Below, in pieces: positions 1 to 9,020 of a stretch of 64,000 nucleotides of DNA. The DNA is taken from contig JAGOHK010000002.1 in the NCBI GenBank assembly GCA_017996175.1, positions 62,001-126,000 of the forward strand, in the 5' to 3' direction. The DNA is from Leptospiraceae bacterium (GTDB lineage Bacteria; Spirochaetota; Leptospiria; Leptospirales; Leptospiraceae). Position numbers and translations under genes: made by a program. A model generated the notes under the pieces. The model was not told where the DNA came from. It saw nothing but the letters and a program-made list of their open reading frames with translations, and searched no databases. Each line of letters starts with the position of its first letter. Position 1 is the first letter of the stretch.

Positions 1-1197
1 ACTCACTGCCAGACTTCCGGCTGGAGTTTGACAGAACAAGATCCATACAACAACGTTATCCGCACTACCATCGAAGCAATGGCTGCCGTACTCGGCGGAA
101 CTCAGAGTCTACACACTAACGCACTAGATGAAGCAGTTGCGCTTCCAACCGAATTCTCCGCACGGATAGCGCGTAATACCCAGTTAATCATCCAAAATGA
201 AACTCATATACCAAGAGTCATCGACCCACTCGGAGGCTCTTATTATATTGAATCACTCACCCACTCCATTATCACTGAAGCAAAAAAACTTTTCGATGAA
301 GTGCAAGCTCATGGAGGAATGGCAAACGCGGTAGAAGCAGGACTTCCTAAAATGAAAATCGAAGAGTCTGCCGCGAAACGCCAAGCACTAATCGACCAAG
401 GTCTAGATGTGATTGTGGGTGTGAATAAATTCAAACTCAAAACAGAAGACAAAATGGAAATCTTGGACATAGACAATACCGCCGTTCGAGAAAAACAAAT
501 TGCCAGACTAAACGAAATCAAAACTAAGAGAGACACGGCAGCAGTTAACGCAGCGTTAAACGCTATCACAGAAGCAAGTCAATCGGGTAAAGGAAACTTA
601 CTCGAACTCGCAGTCGAAGCTGCTCGCAAACGTGCTACACTCGGTGAAATTTCTTACGCAATGGAAAAAGTATTTGGACGACATCAAGCCGTTATCCGCA
701 CAATCAGTGGAGTCTACTCCAGCCTAAACCAAGAAAATGACAAATTCCAAACTGTAATCAAACGTGTCGAAGAATTTGCAAAAGGCGAAGGTAGACGACC
801 AAGAATGTTAGTTGCCAAGATGGGACAAGATGGACATGACAGAGGGGCAAAAGTAATTTCCACTTCATTTGCAGATATGGGATTTGACATTGATGTGGCT
901 CCCCTGTTCCAGACTCCAGCAGAAGTTGCAAAACAAGCGATAGAAAATGATGTGCATATCATAGGAGTATCCTCACAAGCTGCCGGACACAAAACGTTAA
1001 TTCCAGAGCTGGTGGAAATTTTAAAGAAAGAAAATGCTAGCGACATATTGATAATAGCCGGTGGAGTAATTCCTCCGCAGGATTATGATTTTCTTTACCA
1101 ACATGGAGTTGCCGCAATTTTTGGACCAGGAACGGTTATCCCGGATGCTGCTGCAAAAATCCTAGATATTCTAGAAAAGAAAAAAGTGAAAGCCTAG
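1..1197 (+). CDS. mutA: Methylmalonyl-CoA mutase large subunit, 3' part (open at window start)
   Basis: This is the C-terminal 398 residues of the adenosylcobalamin-dependent mutase that interconverts methylmalonyl-CoA and succinyl-CoA. The frame is open from base 1 and begins [18 protein letters not shown], a very conserved block of the catalytic TIM barrel, so the gene starts upstream of the window; the first TTG at 28 is not the real start. [14 protein letters not shown] and ARNTQLI are further family blocks. The B12-binding domain starts at about base 790 and has the DGHDRG form of the DxHxxG motif, whose His ligates cobalt. Its GTPase chaperone gene (meaB) lies 9 kb downstream on the other strand. 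Identity is near certain; I cannot see whether a small subunit gene precedes it. Confidence 0.96.
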   Translation, partial: THCQTSGWSLTEQDPYNNVIRTTIEAMAAVLGGTQSLHTNALDEAVALPTEFSARIARNTQLIIQNETHIPRVIDPLGGSYYIESLTHSIITEAKKLFDEVQAHGGMANAVEAGLPKMKIEESAAKRQALIDQGLDVIVGVNKFKLKTEDKMEILDIDNTAVREKQIARLNEIKTKRDTAAVNAALNAITEASQSGKGNLLELAVEAARKRATLGEISYAMEKVFGRHQAVIRTISGVYSSLNQENDKFQTVIKRVEEFAKGEGRRPRMLVAKMGQDGHDRGAKVISTSFADMGFDIDVAPLFQTPAEVAKQAIENDVHIIGVSSQAAGHKTLIPELVEILKKENASDILIIAGGVIPPQDYDFLYQHGVAAIFGPGTVIPDAAAKILDILEKKKVKA

Positions 1198-1207
1198 GCA
1201 ATCTAAC

Positions 1208-1732
1208 TTGAAAGAGGGAATAAGTATACAAATATCTTCTGAAGAATTGTATACTCCTCTTTACAAAATATTTATTCTTGTTAGTTTGTTTACCTTAATT
1301 GTATTTGGGTGTTTTTATTTTTTAGTTCAAACTCGTAATTTAGAACTAAAAAATGCTTACCAAGCTTTAGAGAGTGAAGGGCAAAAATCTTTTTCTACTT
1401 TGACTGCTTATCATCAGGTCATAAGTGGAAACGAGAAGAGGCATATCTACACTTACCTCCTAACCGATGAGTATGGGAAAGTGCATGAAATCAATGAATT
1501 CGTGGATAATAAATCCCATCTTCGGTTACGAGTAGGGAATACCGTTGTTACCCGCAAAAATAAAGTTAGCCTAGCTGGCAAAAAAAAAATTATCTCTAGA
1601 ATTGAAGGGAATAATCAAATTTTGCCAAATTACAATTACTTAGAAATGATTGCTGCAATTGGAATTGGATTTTCCATTTTGATCGGTTTGGGTGGGTTTG
1701 CTTTACTTCTATTCAAGAGAAATTTTGCCTAA
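1208..1732 (+). CDS. Two-TM membrane protein, DUF3592-like
   Basis: The protein has 174 residues and starts at a TTG 10 bases after the mutA stop, so it is probably in the same transcript. One hydrophobic segment lies at about residues 18-41 and a second at about 148-168. Between them is a 100-residue soluble part with beta character (YTYLLTDEYGKVHEI, LRVGNTVVTRKNK). This layout of two helices flanking a small extracytoplasmic domain resembles the DUF3592 family, which is an inference from architecture. No catalytic motif is seen. A role next to mutA is not obvious. Confidence 0.7.
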   Translation: MKEGISIQISSEELYTPLYKIFILVSLFTLIVFGCFYFLVQTRNLELKNAYQALESEGQKSFSTLTAYHQVISGNEKRHIYTYLLTDEYGKVHEINEFVDNKSHLRLRVGNTVVTRKNKVSLAGKKKIISRIEGNNQILPNYNYLEMIAAIGIGFSILIGLGGFALLLFKRNFA

Positions 1733-1768
1733 AGTTTTTTTGACAATTTACCTTTTTTCATGCAAATA

Positions 1769-2326
1769 TTATTCTAACTCCTGATTTGGATCGGCTTCCT
1801 TCACCATCAAAAACTCTACTCGGGAAGGAGTCTGAATATGCAATTCGGGATCAACTTGATATAAAATCAGTGCTAAGTATTTCTTATATTTAATAATGTA
1901 CATATACTCTGTAAATTGAATATAACGCAATTCTGATTTAATTTTCTTCATCCATTTACTGCTTTCTAAAACTCTCTTGAACTTGGTAGTAGACTGAGTT
2001 ATATCTGATAAAGTTTCTTTCGTGACGTTTCTATCTCGTTTTGTAATTTCTTTTTTAAATACTTGGATCAAACTAGATTGCAATTTTGACTTACTTTTCT
2101 CTTCTTTTTGCAAAAACTTAGGCAAATTCATATAGTAATAGGTATAAAATTCTTTGTCCAATTCGTCGTCTTCAAAGTTATCAGGGTTAGACTTTTCCTT
2201 ATTTGTCTTATCTTCCTTTGATTTGTTAATAACAGACTTAGAATCTTTACGATAAGAGCTTTCCGAGTGAATTGAGAAAAAAGATAGAATTAAGAATATA
2301 AGAAAAATTTTCATCCTTTCTATCAT
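1769..2326 (-). CDS. Secreted hypothetical protein
   Basis: The protein has 185 residues. The N-terminus (MIERMKIFLIFLILSFFSI) is a signal peptide; the start could also be the second Met. After it comes a very charged, Lys/Asp-rich stretch (about residues 25-60) and then a helical basic region. There is no Cys after the signal, so it is not a lipoprotein. It converges with the gene at 1208-1732. I do not recognise a family. Confidence 0.6.
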   Translation of the reverse strand: MIERMKIFLIFLILSFFSIHSESSYRKDSKSVINKSKEDKTNKEKSNPDNFEDDELDKEFYTYYYMNLPKFLQKEEKSKSKLQSSLIQVFKKEITKRDRNVTKETLSDITQSTTKFKRVLESSKWMKKIKSELRYIQFTEYMYIIKYKKYLALILYQVDPELHIQTPSRVEFLMVKEADPNQELE

Positions 2327-2419
2327 CGGCTTAGCGGATATAGAATCTTAATATACTCAGCTCTCATAAATAAGCTCCATTATTTTCATAAAGATATATT
2401 TTGGGTTACAAAAAAAACA

Positions 2420-2462
2420 TTTCTGTAATTTCAGTCTTGACTGAAATTACAGAAAATATAAT
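2420..2462 (+). promoter_or_regulatory. Perfect inverted repeat over a putative promoter
   Basis: Bases 2420-2436 (TTTCTGTAATTTCAGTC) and 2439-2455 (GACTGAAATTACAGAAA) are exact reverse complements separated by only TT. TTGACT sits at the dyad centre (2437-2442) and TATAAT follows at 2457-2462, a 14-base spacer that is shorter than usual. The site lies 28 bases before the GbsR/MarR-type regulator gene. Its size and symmetry fit an operator for a dimeric winged-helix protein, so I infer autoregulation. Confidence 0.75.
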
Positions 2463-2490
2463 CTTATCTAAAAGCATATTTTAATAAAGC

Positions 2491-3000
2491 ATGAAACAAA
2501 AGAAAAAAGGAATAAAAGAAAAAAAAGAAATCCTAATTATAGACCCTCAGATGATGGTTTTCGTAAATAAGATGGGAAAATATTATGAGAGTTTTGGAAT
2601 TCCGAGAATCGGTGGTCAGATTATTGGATTAATGCTTATCACTGAATCTCCGGTCTCGCCAGAGGATATTCAGAGGATTCTGGGTGTTAGTCGAAGTAGT
2701 ATTTCTACTAACTTAAAAATGCTATTACTCGGTGCGGGCGTAGAAGAAGTCCATGTTCAAGGGGATAGAAAGTCTTATTATATGCTTTCTGATCGTGCAG
2801 TAGAACAATCGTTACTCCGAAAAATAAATAGTTATGACTATTTAAAAGAAGTTATAGTTGAGGGAATTGAGAACTTAAAGAAAAAAGGAAATACGACGGA
2901 TAAACTTTCAGGGCTTCTCCAATGGATTAATTTAGACAAAGAAGTTTCTATTGAACTTTTGGAAAGATGGAAAAATAGAAGTAATAAATATAAATTATAA
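2491..3000 (+). CDS. GbsR/MarR-type transcriptional regulator
   Basis: The protein has 169 residues. Residues about 20-105 carry the winged-helix pattern of the GbsR branch of the MarR superfamily: a leading FVNKMGKYYESFGIPRIGGQ block, then ISPEDIQ-like helices and ILGVSRSSISTNLKML as recognition helix, followed by a wing (VQGDRKSYYML). The C-terminal helices would dimerise. Family members usually repress transport or uptake genes in response to small ligands. The perfect palindrome just upstream and the co-directional TonB locus downstream suggest that it controls itself and that locus; the ligand is unknown. Confidence 0.88.
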   Translation: MKQKKKGIKEKKEILIIDPQMMVFVNKMGKYYESFGIPRIGGQIIGLMLITESPVSPEDIQRILGVSRSSISTNLKMLLLGAGVEEVHVQGDRKSYYMLSDRAVEQSLLRKINSYDYLKEVIVEGIENLKKKGNTTDKLSGLLQWINLDKEVSIELLERWKNRSNKYKL

Positions 3001-3013
3001 AAGGTAAATCAGA

Positions 3014-3388
3014 ATGGTCAAAATATTTTCAATCCTATTATGTGCACTCCTAATTGGCTGCGCATCCTCGAGTGCAGGAATTTCTACAAGTAACGTTCCT
3101 ATCGTAAATAAAAAGTATACGGTCATAGGACCTGTTGAAGCAAAAAAAGGTTGGCTCACATTGGATATGGCAATTTTTGCTATCCCTTTTGACAAACCAC
3201 CAATCAATGAAATGACAGATGAAATGATAAAATCTAAAGAAGCGGATGCACTAATTAATATACGTTATTGGCAAGATCGAAGCATCTATTTAATTTTCAC
3301 TTGGAACCGATTGGGAATAAACGCGGAAGCAATCAAATTTTCAGAAGAGCCTGTTAAACCAGAAGTCAATGTTAAAAAACCTCGTTAA
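3014..3388 (+). CDS. Small lipoprotein (paralogue of next gene)
   Basis: The protein has 124 residues with a signal peptide ending at lipobox LIGC (Cys 16). The mature part has a TRL-like look: a central block EADALINIRYWQDRSIYLI preceded by a region ending in an amphipathic helix. This block aligns by eye with GGDSMVNMTLWHETHYFYP in the following gene, so the two are tandem paralogues. It starts 13 bases after the regulator stop, consistent with one operon. Function unknown; a location in the outer membrane facing the periplasm or surface is inferred. Confidence 0.8.
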   Translation: MVKIFSILLCALLIGCASSSAGISTSNVPIVNKKYTVIGPVEAKKGWLTLDMAIFAIPFDKPPINEMTDEMIKSKEADALINIRYWQDRSIYLIFTWNRLGINAEAIKFSEEPVKPEVNVKKPR

Positions 3389-3824
3389 TATAATCCTACC
3401 AGTTTTAGTAATGAATTGCATCATGGCAGTTTCTTATCCGACTAATTTAAACAGAAGATCGGATAATATGCATATAACTCCATCTGCTACAATCATCCGA
3501 TCAGAGGATTATAAGATACTTAAAAAAGAAACTGGAGAAACTTCCACTTTTTTTCTATTCGGAATGATTCCTGTTTCAAATCCGGTTAATATTGAGTATG
3601 CGATGAGCCAAGCGGTTCAAAAAGTAGAAGGAGGAGATTCAATGGTAAATATGACTCTCTGGCATGAGACACATTACTTTTATCCGCTAGGCACAGTCTC
3701 AGTTACAAAAGTGAGAGGCGATATTGTATCCTTAAAAACAGACGCACAAACACCTCTATTCGAAGAGCCAACTAAAAAAGTTGCCCCACTGAAGAAAGGT
3801 GGAATTAAAGTAGGAGGAAATTAA
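3369..3824 (+). CDS. Small lipoprotein (paralogue of previous gene)
   Basis: The protein has 151 residues. Its start overlaps the end of the preceding lipoprotein gene by 20 bases in another frame, which suggests translational coupling. The signal peptide ends in LVMNC (a relaxed spirochaete-type lipobox, Cys 17). The middle of the protein shares the A/GxxDxxxNxxxW block with its neighbour. The C-terminus is Lys/Gly-rich (KKVAPLKKGGIKVGG). Function unknown. Confidence 0.78.
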   Translation: MLKNLVNIILPVLVMNCIMAVSYPTNLNRRSDNMHITPSATIIRSEDYKILKKETGETSTFFLFGMIPVSNPVNIEYAMSQAVQKVEGGDSMVNMTLWHETHYFYPLGTVSVTKVRGDIVSLKTDAQTPLFEEPTKKVAPLKKGGIKVGGN

Positions 3825-3827
3825 ATT

Positions 3828-4157
3828 TTGAAATCTATTCTTTTTCTTTTACTATTTTTGTTTTACTGCAACGAAAAACCAATACCGGCATGGCAGGCGC
3901 AATCTCAAATTAATGCTGCTGCTGAATTCAAGGCGAGGGAATGTAATCAATCGGGACCACCACAACCTCCTCTTCTAGTATTTACTGATCAAGATAGCAG
4001 AAATCTAAATTTATGTAGTATAGCGATCACACGAACAGATTGTCCGTTCGAAGGGTATCCCATCATTTGCCTCAGTCTCTATATGAAAGATAAAGTAGAT
4101 GATATTCCTTGGTATTTGAACTTTAACAACGATCTTGCAAAGAGGCAATTGAAATAA
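3828..4157 (+). CDS. Small Cys-containing lipoprotein
   Basis: The protein has 109 residues and starts at TTG 3 bases after the previous stop. The very short signal (MKSILFLLLFLFYC) puts the lipidated Cys at residue 14. Four further Cys follow (about residues 39, 62, 72 and 80), so it is probably disulfide-bonded. It sits 4 bases upstream of the TonB receptor gene. No known family recognised; a receptor-associated surface lipoprotein is an inference from position. Confidence 0.75.
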   Translation: MKSILFLLLFLFYCNEKPIPAWQAQSQINAAAEFKARECNQSGPPQPPLLVFTDQDSRNLNLCSIAITRTDCPFEGYPIICLSLYMKDKVDDIPWYLNFNNDLAKRQLK

Positions 4158-4161
4158 TCTT

Positions 4162-6702
4162 ATGAGATACTTAACATTTTATAAACACAAATGGTTTTTC
4201 ATTCTTTTTTCTCTAATAATGATAAGCTCAGAGATCTCTGCTGTTGCTTTTAGAGGAAGATTATACAGCCGAACAAAAAATCAGGGCGAATCAGGATTAA
4301 CCGTTGTAATCATAACACCTACAAAGAAAATCCCTGTTCAAACGGATTCAGATGGTTACTTCGATGCAGAGATTCCCAGTCTAGGAACATATACGTTTCG
4401 AATTTTGAGACCTACAGGAATTCAAGAACTAGAAAAAGCAGTCACCGCAGACGGAGAAGTTGTTACCCTCTACACAGACAAAGTAGTAAAACCTAAAGGT
4501 GGTATTGAAGTAGAAGGTCAAAAGGATAAAACGATTCTTTCTCGTTACAAAGTTAGATATGACGAAATCAAAAGAATGCCTGGAACCCTCGGTGAAGCAC
4601 TTAACGCATTACAGACATTACCCGGTGTGTTTGCTCCACCTGCTTTCGGTGGAAATAACGGAGGTTGTTTTGGAGGAATTGTAATTAGAGGAGCGGACTG
4701 TAGGACAAATACTTATTTATATGATGACCTTCCTATTTTTTATGCCTATCACTTTGATAGCATAAATTCTGTTATTCACAATGATTTAATCAAAACGATT
4801 GATATTTATACCGGCGCATACCCTGCGAATTTTGCAAACGCCACGGGTGGGGTTGTGGAAATAGAATCAAGTGAAGCAACTAAAAAAGCTACTGGTTCCT
4901 TCAATATGTCCTTATTATTAGGACAAGCGATGTACCAAACACCATTATTTAACGGCAAAGGGTATTTAGCCGCTGGAGGGAAAATTGGATACCTAGATAA
5001 AACTCTCGGTTCTACAGGACTTGTTCCAGATGGAATTCGTTTACCACAATACAATAGCTCTAACGTTAAATTTATCTATAACTTCAATGCAGAACACCAA
5101 ATTTCGTTTACCTCCCTTACAGCTTTAGACGGATTTGTTCTAAAAGCTCCGGGTGGATTTGGATCCAATGACCCCACAAAAGAGCCATTAGCCGCTGTTG
5201 CAGGAGCAAGTGTGGCAGCAGGACAAGGATTTCGAACTTTGGGATTTCGTTACACATGGACTCCTAGCACGAAATTTAGCAATCGTTTAACACTGATTAA
5301 CTACGAGCCCTTTACCAATACGAACGTCCAATTCGGATCTATTGAAGCAAATTTCAGAGCAAGTGCACCTTATACAGGGATAAGACAGGATTTAGTTTGG
5401 AATCCTTCTAGTTTTTTAAAAATAGATGCTGGTACGGAAGGTCGGGTTATCAATTATAATATTTCTGGATTTAGTGTTAGACAAAAAGATCCAAACAACT
5501 TTGCGCCTAATCCGTATAAACTGACAGACCCTGACTTTGAAAAAGCGGATATTACGCAGAAAACAAGAACTAATTATTTTAACGCCTATACTACATTTCA
5601 TTTTACATTTGGAAATTTCAAATTTGAACCTGGTATCAGGCATGATTATATTGATTACGCAAAACAAAGTGTAACCGGTCCAAGAGCAACCATTTCTTAC
5701 AAAGTAGAGGGATTTTTAAAAGGAACTACTTTTTTTGGAGGGGCTGGGGATTATGGTCGTTTTCCGTTCTTCGACCAAGCTATTTCAAGACAGTCAGGAA
5801 ATCCAAACATCCAGTTTGAAAAAGCTCGCAAATACGGCGGAGGTATAGACCAACAAATTACAGAAGAGTGGTCTATCAAAGGGGAAGTATTCAAACAAGA
5901 ATTTACACAAACCATTGTAAATGACCCTTATATTTCAGAGCCATTCGGATTAAACCCAGACAAATACCAAATACTCCAAAAACCGATTGTGGCTAATCGT
6001 GCATTAAACTACTCAAACAGCGGAACTGGGTGGTCACATGGATATGAACTTTATATAAAAAAAGCAAATCGCCCAAATTCGAAAGACTGGTTTGGATGGA
6101 TTTCGTATACATGGTCGCAGTCTTTTAGAAATAATAATATCTACAATGCTGATTATGACCCGCATAAGAATCGACTCCTAAGCGGAGACGAACAACGATT
6201 ACGCGCTCTTTACCCAAACTCCAGAGAACTCATCTACGACTTCGATGTAACGCATTTATTAAGCATTGTATACGGTTGGCGAATTAGCGAAGAATACCAA
6301 ATAGGCGGACGTTGGTTTTATAGAACGTCTAATCCGTATACTCCGGTGGTTGGAGATGACGGAGGAAAATTTAAAAATCCTTATAACAACCAGATATATT
6401 GGAATCCACAATACTCTTCCAATCCTTATTCAAATGATTATGTGAACTCGAGACGACAACCGTCTTATCATAGATTCGATATTCGAATTGATAAATTTTT
6501 AAGTTATGAATGGGGTTATGTAAATCTTTATCTGGAAATTATCAATATTTATATTCGCAAAAATGTTACAGGAGAAAGTTTCAATACCACAGCACCCTAC
6601 TCCATGCGAAATCCAATTCCACAGAATGATTTTTTTACATTACAACTTCCAAGTGGACAGTTAATACCTTTTTTCAATTTAGGAATGGAGGTTAGATTCT
6701 AA
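4162..6702 (+). CDS. TonB-dependent outer-membrane receptor with carboxypeptidase-regulatory-like N-terminus
   Basis: The protein has 846 residues. After a signal peptide (to about residue 28) there is a CarboxypepD_reg-like beta-sandwich (about 30-110, VAFRGRLYSRT to VTLYTDK), then a plug domain (about 130-245, with ALQTLPGVFAPPAFGG, GGIVIRGAD and ATGGVVEIES) and a 22-strand-type barrel ending in the aromatic terminus LGMEVRF. The plug has two Cys (GGCFGGIVIRGADCR) likely to be disulfide-linked. Three lipoprotein genes precede it and a fourth starts on its stop codon (TAATG). exbB, exbD and tonB follow, so its energy source is encoded in the same locus. The substrate cannot be told. Confidence 0.93.
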   Translation: MRYLTFYKHKWFFILFSLIMISSEISAVAFRGRLYSRTKNQGESGLTVVIITPTKKIPVQTDSDGYFDAEIPSLGTYTFRILRPTGIQELEKAVTADGEVVTLYTDKVVKPKGGIEVEGQKDKTILSRYKVRYDEIKRMPGTLGEALNALQTLPGVFAPPAFGGNNGGCFGGIVIRGADCRTNTYLYDDLPIFYAYHFDSINSVIHNDLIKTIDIYTGAYPANFANATGGVVEIESSEATKKATGSFNMSLLLGQAMYQTPLFNGKGYLAAGGKIGYLDKTLGSTGLVPDGIRLPQYNSSNVKFIYNFNAEHQISFTSLTALDGFVLKAPGGFGSNDPTKEPLAAVAGASVAAGQGFRTLGFRYTWTPSTKFSNRLTLINYEPFTNTNVQFGSIEANFRASAPYTGIRQDLVWNPSSFLKIDAGTEGRVINYNISGFSVRQKDPNNFAPNPYKLTDPDFEKADITQKTRTNYFNAYTTFHFTFGNFKFEPGIRHDYIDYAKQSVTGPRATISYKVEGFLKGTTFFGGAGDYGRFPFFDQAISRQSGNPNIQFEKARKYGGGIDQQITEEWSIKGEVFKQEFTQTIVNDPYISEPFGLNPDKYQILQKPIVANRALNYSNSGTGWSHGYELYIKKANRPNSKDWFGWISYTWSQSFRNNNIYNADYDPHKNRLLSGDEQRLRALYPNSRELIYDFDVTHLLSIVYGWRISEEYQIGGRWFYRTSNPYTPVVGDDGGKFKNPYNNQIYWNPQYSSNPYSNDYVNSRRQPSYHRFDIRIDKFLSYEWGYVNLYLEIINIYIRKNVTGESFNTTAPYSMRNPIPQNDFFTLQLPSGQLIPFFNLGMEVRF

Positions 6703-7184
6703 TGGTTCTAAAAAGTTTACTATTACTCATAACGCTTTTTATACTAACCTGTGAAGGGAAAAAAAGTGAATATAAAGACCTATATACTTTAAAGACATTA
6801 GTGGATAATGCATATAAATCGCAGACAAATCCACAAACTGCTTGTGAGACTTCGACGGCGACTATGCAAACTTGTGCTGCATCTTCTCCTGAGTTTTCTG
6901 CCCTCACTCTAACGGAGACAATTTTTATTTCAACATTCACAAGTAACCAATATACAACTTACTCAGCGTATTGCACAAACAAAATTAATAGCTCATTCTT
7001 TTCCAACCAATCTGATGCCAGAAAAGAATGTAATTTAAAATGTGAGACAACTTACTGGCAAACTCGAATCAACCTGAATACATGCACAGCATCATTTCCT
7101 ACGATGCTAAATGGGTTATTTGGAGATAGTGGCTTTAGTTCCTGTGTCGTAAATTGCGCAACTCCAACGAATAATAACCCTTAA
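6702..7184 (+). CDS. Cys-rich lipoprotein coupled to TonB receptor
   Basis: The protein has 160 residues; its ATG overlaps the receptor stop by one base (TAATG). The signal ends at LILTC (Cys 17). The mature part holds about nine more Cys, including CNLKCETTYW and CVVNCATP, so a disulfide-rich surface fold is likely. Adjacent small lipoproteins also accompany the two receptors at 41-48 kb. No family recognised. Confidence 0.8.
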   Translation: MVLKSLLLLITLFILTCEGKKSEYKDLYTLKTLVDNAYKSQTNPQTACETSTATMQTCAASSPEFSALTLTETIFISTFTSNQYTTYSAYCTNKINSSFFSNQSDARKECNLKCETTYWQTRINLNTCTASFPTMLNGLFGDSGFSSCVVNCATPTNNNP

Positions 7185-7271
7185 CGAAATTCAGAAAAAA
7201 TGCAAAAAAGAAAAAGATAGTCAAATAAATGAAAATAAAATATATAGAAAATACTAAAAGAAGGAAAACTT

Positions 7272-7877
7272 ATGGAACAGCTTGTTGATATTGGAGAACA
7301 ACTCATATTTATCTTAATGGGACTTGCCAGCATACTGGCATTGGCAGTCGGATTTGAGCGAACAGTGGTATTTTCTAAATTCGCAAAACGCGGGGAAGAA
7401 AGCATCAAAACAATCATAGAAAAACTTCGTGGAAAAGATATTAAAGGGCTTGAAGATATATCTAAAAATTCTACCAACGTATACTCACGATTTGCCGGAT
7501 TTTCCGCAGAACATTACAACGATGGACAGGAAGCGTTAGGCGAAATGATGTCTGGCAAAATCATAGAAGAGAAAATCCAATTAGAAACGCGTCTTCCTAT
7601 TCTTTCTACACTAGGAAATAACGCACCATTTTTGGGATTACTCGGAACTGTCCTCGGAGTTATTAAAGCATTTAATGGTTTAGGGACATTAGGAAATTCA
7701 GGAGCTGAGGTTGTAATGAAAAGTATTTCAACTGCCCTCCTCGCAACGGCTGCGGGATTGTTTGTGGCGATTCCTGTTGTAATGGTAAACAATTATTTTT
7801 CCAAGAAGCTAAAAGTGATTACCCAAAACCTAGAAATTATTTCTAAAGAGTTCATAGCAAGTTATAGTCGGAAGTAA
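7272..7877 (+). CDS. exbB: ExbB-type proton channel subunit
   Basis: The protein has 201 residues and belongs to the MotA/TolQ/ExbB family. Three membrane segments are visible at about 12-35, 112-138 and 150-175; the diagnostic stretch NAPFLGLLGTVLGVIKAF is in the second and STALLATAAGLFVAIP in the third. ExbB forms the pentameric inner-membrane channel that uses proton motive force to drive TonB. It is followed by exbD and tonB and preceded by the receptor/lipoprotein pair, with an 87-base gap that may hold a separate ribosome site (AAAGAAGGAAAA before the ATG). Confidence 0.95.
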   Translation: MEQLVDIGEQLIFILMGLASILALAVGFERTVVFSKFAKRGEESIKTIIEKLRGKDIKGLEDISKNSTNVYSRFAGFSAEHYNDGQEALGEMMSGKIIEEKIQLETRLPILSTLGNNAPFLGLLGTVLGVIKAFNGLGTLGNSGAEVVMKSISTALLATAAGLFVAIPVVMVNNYFSKKLKVITQNLEIISKEFIASYSRK

Positions 7878-7919
7878 CAGTGCGCTGCAACCCACTGTCC
7901 AAAATTAAGGAGGCTATTT

Positions 7920-8324
7920 ATGGCAATGTCAGCACAATCAGGCGATGATGATGAAATAAGCAATATCAATATTACCCCCATGGTAGATGTAATTTTAGTA
8001 TTACTTGTAATTTTTATGGTTACTGCAAATTTTCTAAAGAAAGAGTCGATTAATATCAATTTGCCTAAAGTCCAAGCTGCAGATCCAAATGTGGCGCAGT
8101 CCGTCCAAGTTGCAATCACGAGAGACGGAAAAATTTTGCTCGAAGGACAGGCGACTACTGAGGATAAGCTATTTGCGAACTTACAAAGAGATTCTAAATT
8201 TAGACCGAATATGCGACTAACGCTTTCCGCAGATGAAAATCTTTCTTATGGAACGATTACCAAGCTAATGGGTCTTATCCGCAAAGCGGGCGTTACTAGA
8301 ATTGCATTATCCGTCAAGAAGTAG
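7920..8324 (+). CDS. exbD: ExbD-type biopolymer transport protein
   Basis: The protein has 134 residues with the ExbD/TolR layout: a short cytoplasmic N-terminus, one membrane helix (about 22-42, ITPMVDVILVLLVIFMV) carrying the conserved proton-accepting Asp, and a periplasmic domain ending GLIRKAGVTRIALSVKK. AAGGAGG lies 5-6 bases before the ATG. It works with ExbB to energise TonB. Confidence 0.95.
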   Translation: MAMSAQSGDDDEISNINITPMVDVILVLLVIFMVTANFLKKESININLPKVQAADPNVAQSVQVAITRDGKILLEGQATTEDKLFANLQRDSKFRPNMRLTLSADENLSYGTITKLMGLIRKAGVTRIALSVKK

Positions 8325-8330
8325 GAAATT

Positions 8331-8957
8331 ATGAAAGAGAAGATAATACGAATAATAAAAAACAACCTATTTGGGACAATGTTAGCATTATCCATCTTTC
8401 TTCATTTTAGTGTATATGCTGCCTACTACATTTCTACCATTATTGAAATGGAGGAGATCGACTCTGACTCTATCAAACAAGATGTAGATGTAAATTTCGA
8501 AGAAATCCCACCTGAGTTGATTGGCGGAACTTCTAGCCCAGCCCCAGTGGAAAAAAGTGAATGGGTGGAAGGAAAAAAAGACTCCGGTGATGACCCTATT
8601 GAAGATGACATCAATGTAAATGCGGTATCAGGAAATGGAACGGATAAGGATGGTTATCTGTTCTCGTTTAACGGCGATAAAGTCCCTACTCCTATCATTG
8701 ATTTTGATTTAAAACAATTTTTCCCACCTGCGGCAAAGGCAGCAAACATAACCGATAAAACTGTTGTCGTACTTGTTCAGATTGATGAGACGGGTGCTTT
8801 AAAAAGTGCAAAAATAGCTTCTGGAAAAGCAGGCTATGGATTTGATGAAGCAGCAATTAAAATTATAAACCTAGCACGTTTTTCTCCAGGATATGTAGCC
8901 GGGAAACCAGTAAAGATGTCACATCGTGTTCCGATTAACTTCACTCTGGACGAATGA
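8331..8957 (+). CDS. tonB: TonB-family energy transducer
   Basis: The protein has 208 residues, starts 6 bases after exbD, and has one N-terminal membrane helix (about 14-36). A periplasmic linker rich in Asp/Glu rather than the usual Pro-Lys follows, and the TonB C-terminal domain occupies about 130-208 (VVVLVQIDETGALKSAKI, GFDEAAIKIINLARFSPG, VPINFTL). It would touch the TonB box of receptors including the one at 4162-6702. The Pro-poor linker may mean a different reach across the periplasm. Confidence 0.93.
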   Translation: MKEKIIRIIKNNLFGTMLALSIFLHFSVYAAYYISTIIEMEEIDSDSIKQDVDVNFEEIPPELIGGTSSPAPVEKSEWVEGKKDSGDDPIEDDINVNAVSGNGTDKDGYLFSFNGDKVPTPIIDFDLKQFFPPAAKAANITDKTVVVLVQIDETGALKSAKIASGKAGYGFDEAAIKIINLARFSPGYVAGKPVKMSHRVPINFTLDE

Positions 8958-9020
8958 AATTAGCCACATTTTTAAAAGAAAACTGCTTGCTAAAAATTTC
9001 GTTTGTTAAAGAATAAAATA

